Program-made: the position numbers and the translations under genes | From: Amycolatopsis bartoniae | GTDB lineage: Bacteria; Actinomycetota; Actinomycetes; Mycobacteriales; Pseudonocardiaceae | Direction of reading: 5' to 3' | Assembly (NCBI RefSeq): GCF_014191255.1 | Contig: NZ_JACHWH010000003.1 | Coordinates: 687,501-751,500, forward strand | Length of the DNA stretch: 64,000 bases | The notes under the pieces: model-generated | Told to the model about the DNA's origin: nothing | Seen by the model: only the letters and a program-made list of their open reading frames with translations | The model's database searches: none | Shown: positions 62,455 to 64,000 of the stretch, in pieces | Numbering within the stretch: the stretch's first letter is position 1 | Layout of the letters: every line of letters starts with the position of its first letter

Positions 62455-63335
62455 CCCCGTGGCACGGCGTTCTCGTGGCAACCGCGCTGCCGCTCACCGA
62501 AAGCCTGGAGGTGGACTACGACCGCTTCGCCGAGCACGTGGCCTGGCTGGGCGCGGAGGGCTGCCACGGCGTGACGCCGAACGGCTCGCTGGGGGAGTAC
62601 CAGACGCTCACGCCCGAGGAACGCACCCGCGTCGTCACCACCGCCGTGGCCGCCGCGCCCGAGGGCTTCACCGTGATGCCGGGCGTCGCCGCGTACGGCG
62701 CCGCCGAGTCCCGCCGGTGGGCCGAGCAGGCGGCCGAGGCGGGCTGCCCGGCCGTGATGTTGTTGCCGCCCAACGCCTACCGGGCCGACGAGCGGGCGGT
62801 GATCGCGCACTACCGTGAGGTCGCCAAGGCGGGCCTGCCGATCGTCGCCTACAACAACCCCATCGACACCAAGGTCGACCTCGTTCCCGAACTGCTCGCC
62901 GAGCTGTACGCCGAAGGGCTCATCGTCGGGGTCAAGGAGTTCTCCGGCGACGTGCGCCGCCCGTACCGGATCGCGGAGCTGGCGCCCGGGCTGGACGTGC
63001 TGTGCGGGGCCGACGACGTGTCGCTGGAACTGGCGGTCGCGGGGGCGCCCGGCTGGGTTTCCGGTTACCCCAACGCGCTGCCGCGCGCGTGCGTCGAGCT
63101 GTGGCGGGCCGCGAGCGCGGGCGAGCTGGACAAGGCCGTGCCGCTGTACCGGCTGCTGCACCCGTTGCTGCGCTGGGACTCCCGCACCGAGTTCGTCCAG
63201 GCGATCAAGCTGAGCATGGACCTCGCCGGCCGCTACGGCGGGCCGTGCCGCCACCCGCGCGTCCCGCTCACGCCCGAGCACGAGAAGCTCGTGCGGGAGG
63301 CGACGGAGCAGGCACTCGCGGAAGGGCTGCGCTGA
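62451..63335 (+). CDS. DHDPS-family protein, likely pyrroline-4-hydroxy-2-carboxylate deaminase
   Basis: A 294-residue (beta/alpha)8 class I lyase of the dihydrodipicolinate synthase family: Schiff-base Lys162 in GVKEFSGD, proton-relay Tyr134 in VAYNNP, and the substrate-carboxylate loop NGSLGEYQTL in place of the GTTGE of DapA. In the hydroxyproline pathway the enzyme deaminates pyrroline-4-hydroxy-2-carboxylate to 2,5-dioxopentanoate. The ATG overlaps the preceding stop (ATGA). Context with the dehydrogenase and epimerase sets the function; from sequence alone it could be another aldolase of this family. Confidence 0.87.
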   Translation: MTPWHGVLVATALPLTESLEVDYDRFAEHVAWLGAEGCHGVTPNGSLGEYQTLTPEERTRVVTTAVAAAPEGFTVMPGVAAYGAAESRRWAEQAAEAGCPAVMLLPPNAYRADERAVIAHYREVAKAGLPIVAYNNPIDTKVDLVPELLAELYAEGLIVGVKEFSGDVRRPYRIAELAPGLDVLCGADDVSLELAVAGAPGWVSGYPNALPRACVELWRAASAGELDKAVPLYRLLHPLLRWDSRTEFVQAIKLSMDLAGRYGGPCRHPRVPLTPEHEKLVREATEQALAEGLR

Positions 63336-64000
63336 TGCGCGCCAAGCGGGTCTTCTCCGCGGTCGACTCCCACACCGAGGGCATGCCCACGCGTGTCATC
63401 ACCGGCGGCGTCGGCGTCGTGCCCGGCGAGACGATGTTCGACCGCCGCCGCTACTTCGTCGAGCACTTCGACCACCTGCGGCAGCTGCTGATGAACGAGC
63501 CGCGCGGGCACTCGGCGATGAGCGGCGCGATCCTGCAGCCGCCCACCCGGCCCGACGCCGACTGGGGCGTGCTGTTCATCGAGGTCTCCGGCTGCCTGCC
63601 GATGTGCGGGCACGGCACGATCGGCGTCGCCACGGTGCTGGTGGAGACGGGCATGGTCGAGGTGACCGAGCCCGTCACCACGGTCCGGCTGGACACCCCG
63701 GCCGGACTGGTCGTGGCCGAGGTGCGCGTCGAGGACGGCGCCGCGCGGGCGGTCACGATCCGCAACGTACCGTCGTTCGCGGTGGGGCTGGACCGCAAGG
63801 TGCCGGTGCCCGGGCTCGGCCAGGTGCGCTACGACCTCGCGTTCGGCGGCAACTTCTACGCCATCGTCGAGCTGGCCGAGCTGGGGCTGCCGTTCGACCG
63901 GGCCGAGAAACAGCGCCTGCTCGACGCCGGGCTCGCGATCATGGCCGCGATCAACGAGCACGACGAGCCCGTGCACCCGGCGAACCCGGAGATCACCGGC
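63335..64000 (+). CDS. Proline racemase family protein, likely 4-hydroxyproline 2-epimerase, 5' part
   Basis: The first 222 codons are in the window and the frame is open to the last base. VDSHTEGMPTRVITGG and the catalytic loop MCGHGTIG with Cys91 define the proline racemase family; the second active-site residue (Cys, Thr or Ser near residue 250) lies outside, so racemase, epimerase and dehydratase cannot be separated here. The context of a D-hydroxyproline dehydrogenase and deaminase favours epimerisation of trans-4-hydroxy-L-proline to cis-4-hydroxy-D-proline, the first pathway step. The start overlaps the preceding stop by one base (TGATG). Confidence 0.9.
   Translation, partial: MRAKRVFSAVDSHTEGMPTRVITGGVGVVPGETMFDRRRYFVEHFDHLRQLLMNEPRGHSAMSGAILQPPTRPDADWGVLFIEVSGCLPMCGHGTIGVATVLVETGMVEVTEPVTTVRLDTPAGLVVAEVRVEDGAARAVTIRNVPSFAVGLDRKVPVPGLGQVRYDLAFGGNFYAIVELAELGLPFDRAEKQRLLDAGLAIMAAINEHDEPVHPANPEITG

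Overview
The window is very GC-rich, uses many GTG starts and packs its genes tightly. It encodes hallmark actinobacterial systems: mycothiol synthesis (mshC), the Pup-proteasome pathway, an InhA-type enoyl reductase and a C-terminal cysteine-rich ferrochelatase. Protein style and gene order point to Pseudonocardiaceae, most likely an Amycolatopsis-like organism (inference, no search run). The stretch from mshC to the 5'-3' exonuclease follows, from memory, the Mycobacterium tuberculosis order Rv2130c to Rv2090, with lineage-specific insertions. No rRNA, tRNA, CRISPR array, IS element or prophage was seen.

Layout. 1-1575: end of inhA and hemH. 1580-6639: an unknown gene, then an overlapping MoxR-like ATPase / VWA protein / SDR string. 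6623-8613: cytochrome P450 and divergent TetR regulator around a perfect palindrome. 8683-14522: GH25 lysozyme, mshC, ArsR-type regulator with MFS exporter, metallophosphoesterase, second MFS. 14670-21494: PAC2 protein, metH, HAD phosphatase, PASTA lipoprotein, hisE-hisG. 21589-24260: SDR with XRE regulator, ParA-like ATPase. 24346-28173: thioesterase, RecB-like nuclease, site-2 protease, trmI. 28186-29730: two paralogous Gln/Pro-rich membrane proteins.

30294-45299 is the Pup-proteasome region: arc (mpa), a few inserted genes (aldo/keto reductase, lipoprotein, NUDIX), dop, pup, prcB, prcA, pafA, then pafB-pafC after a monooxygenase/TetR/SDR insert. ARC unfolds pupylated proteins for the PrcBA core; Dop activates Pup and removes it; PafA ligates it; PafBC is the DNA-damage transcription activator. 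Three promoters in the window (RecB-like nuclease, 5'-3' exonuclease and, more weakly, pup) resemble the RecA-NDp promoter read by PafBC, so the regulator and some of its possible targets may lie together.

45309-50466: small membrane protein, tatA, tatC, lipid kinase, helY. 50532-54099: an alternating duplication of DUF4333-type envelope proteins and Eis-like acetyltransferases. 54096-58006: ABC exporter opposite an SPFH / ribbon-helix-helix / GPP34 operon. 58007-58698: non-coding tandem repeats. 58699-59631: 5'-3' exonuclease. 59701-64000: an operon for trans-4-hydroxyproline breakdown, cut by the window end.

A recurring design is a TANNNT -10 box ending 6-8 nt before the start codon, implying leaderless mRNAs for about fifteen genes; it was used to settle several start codons.
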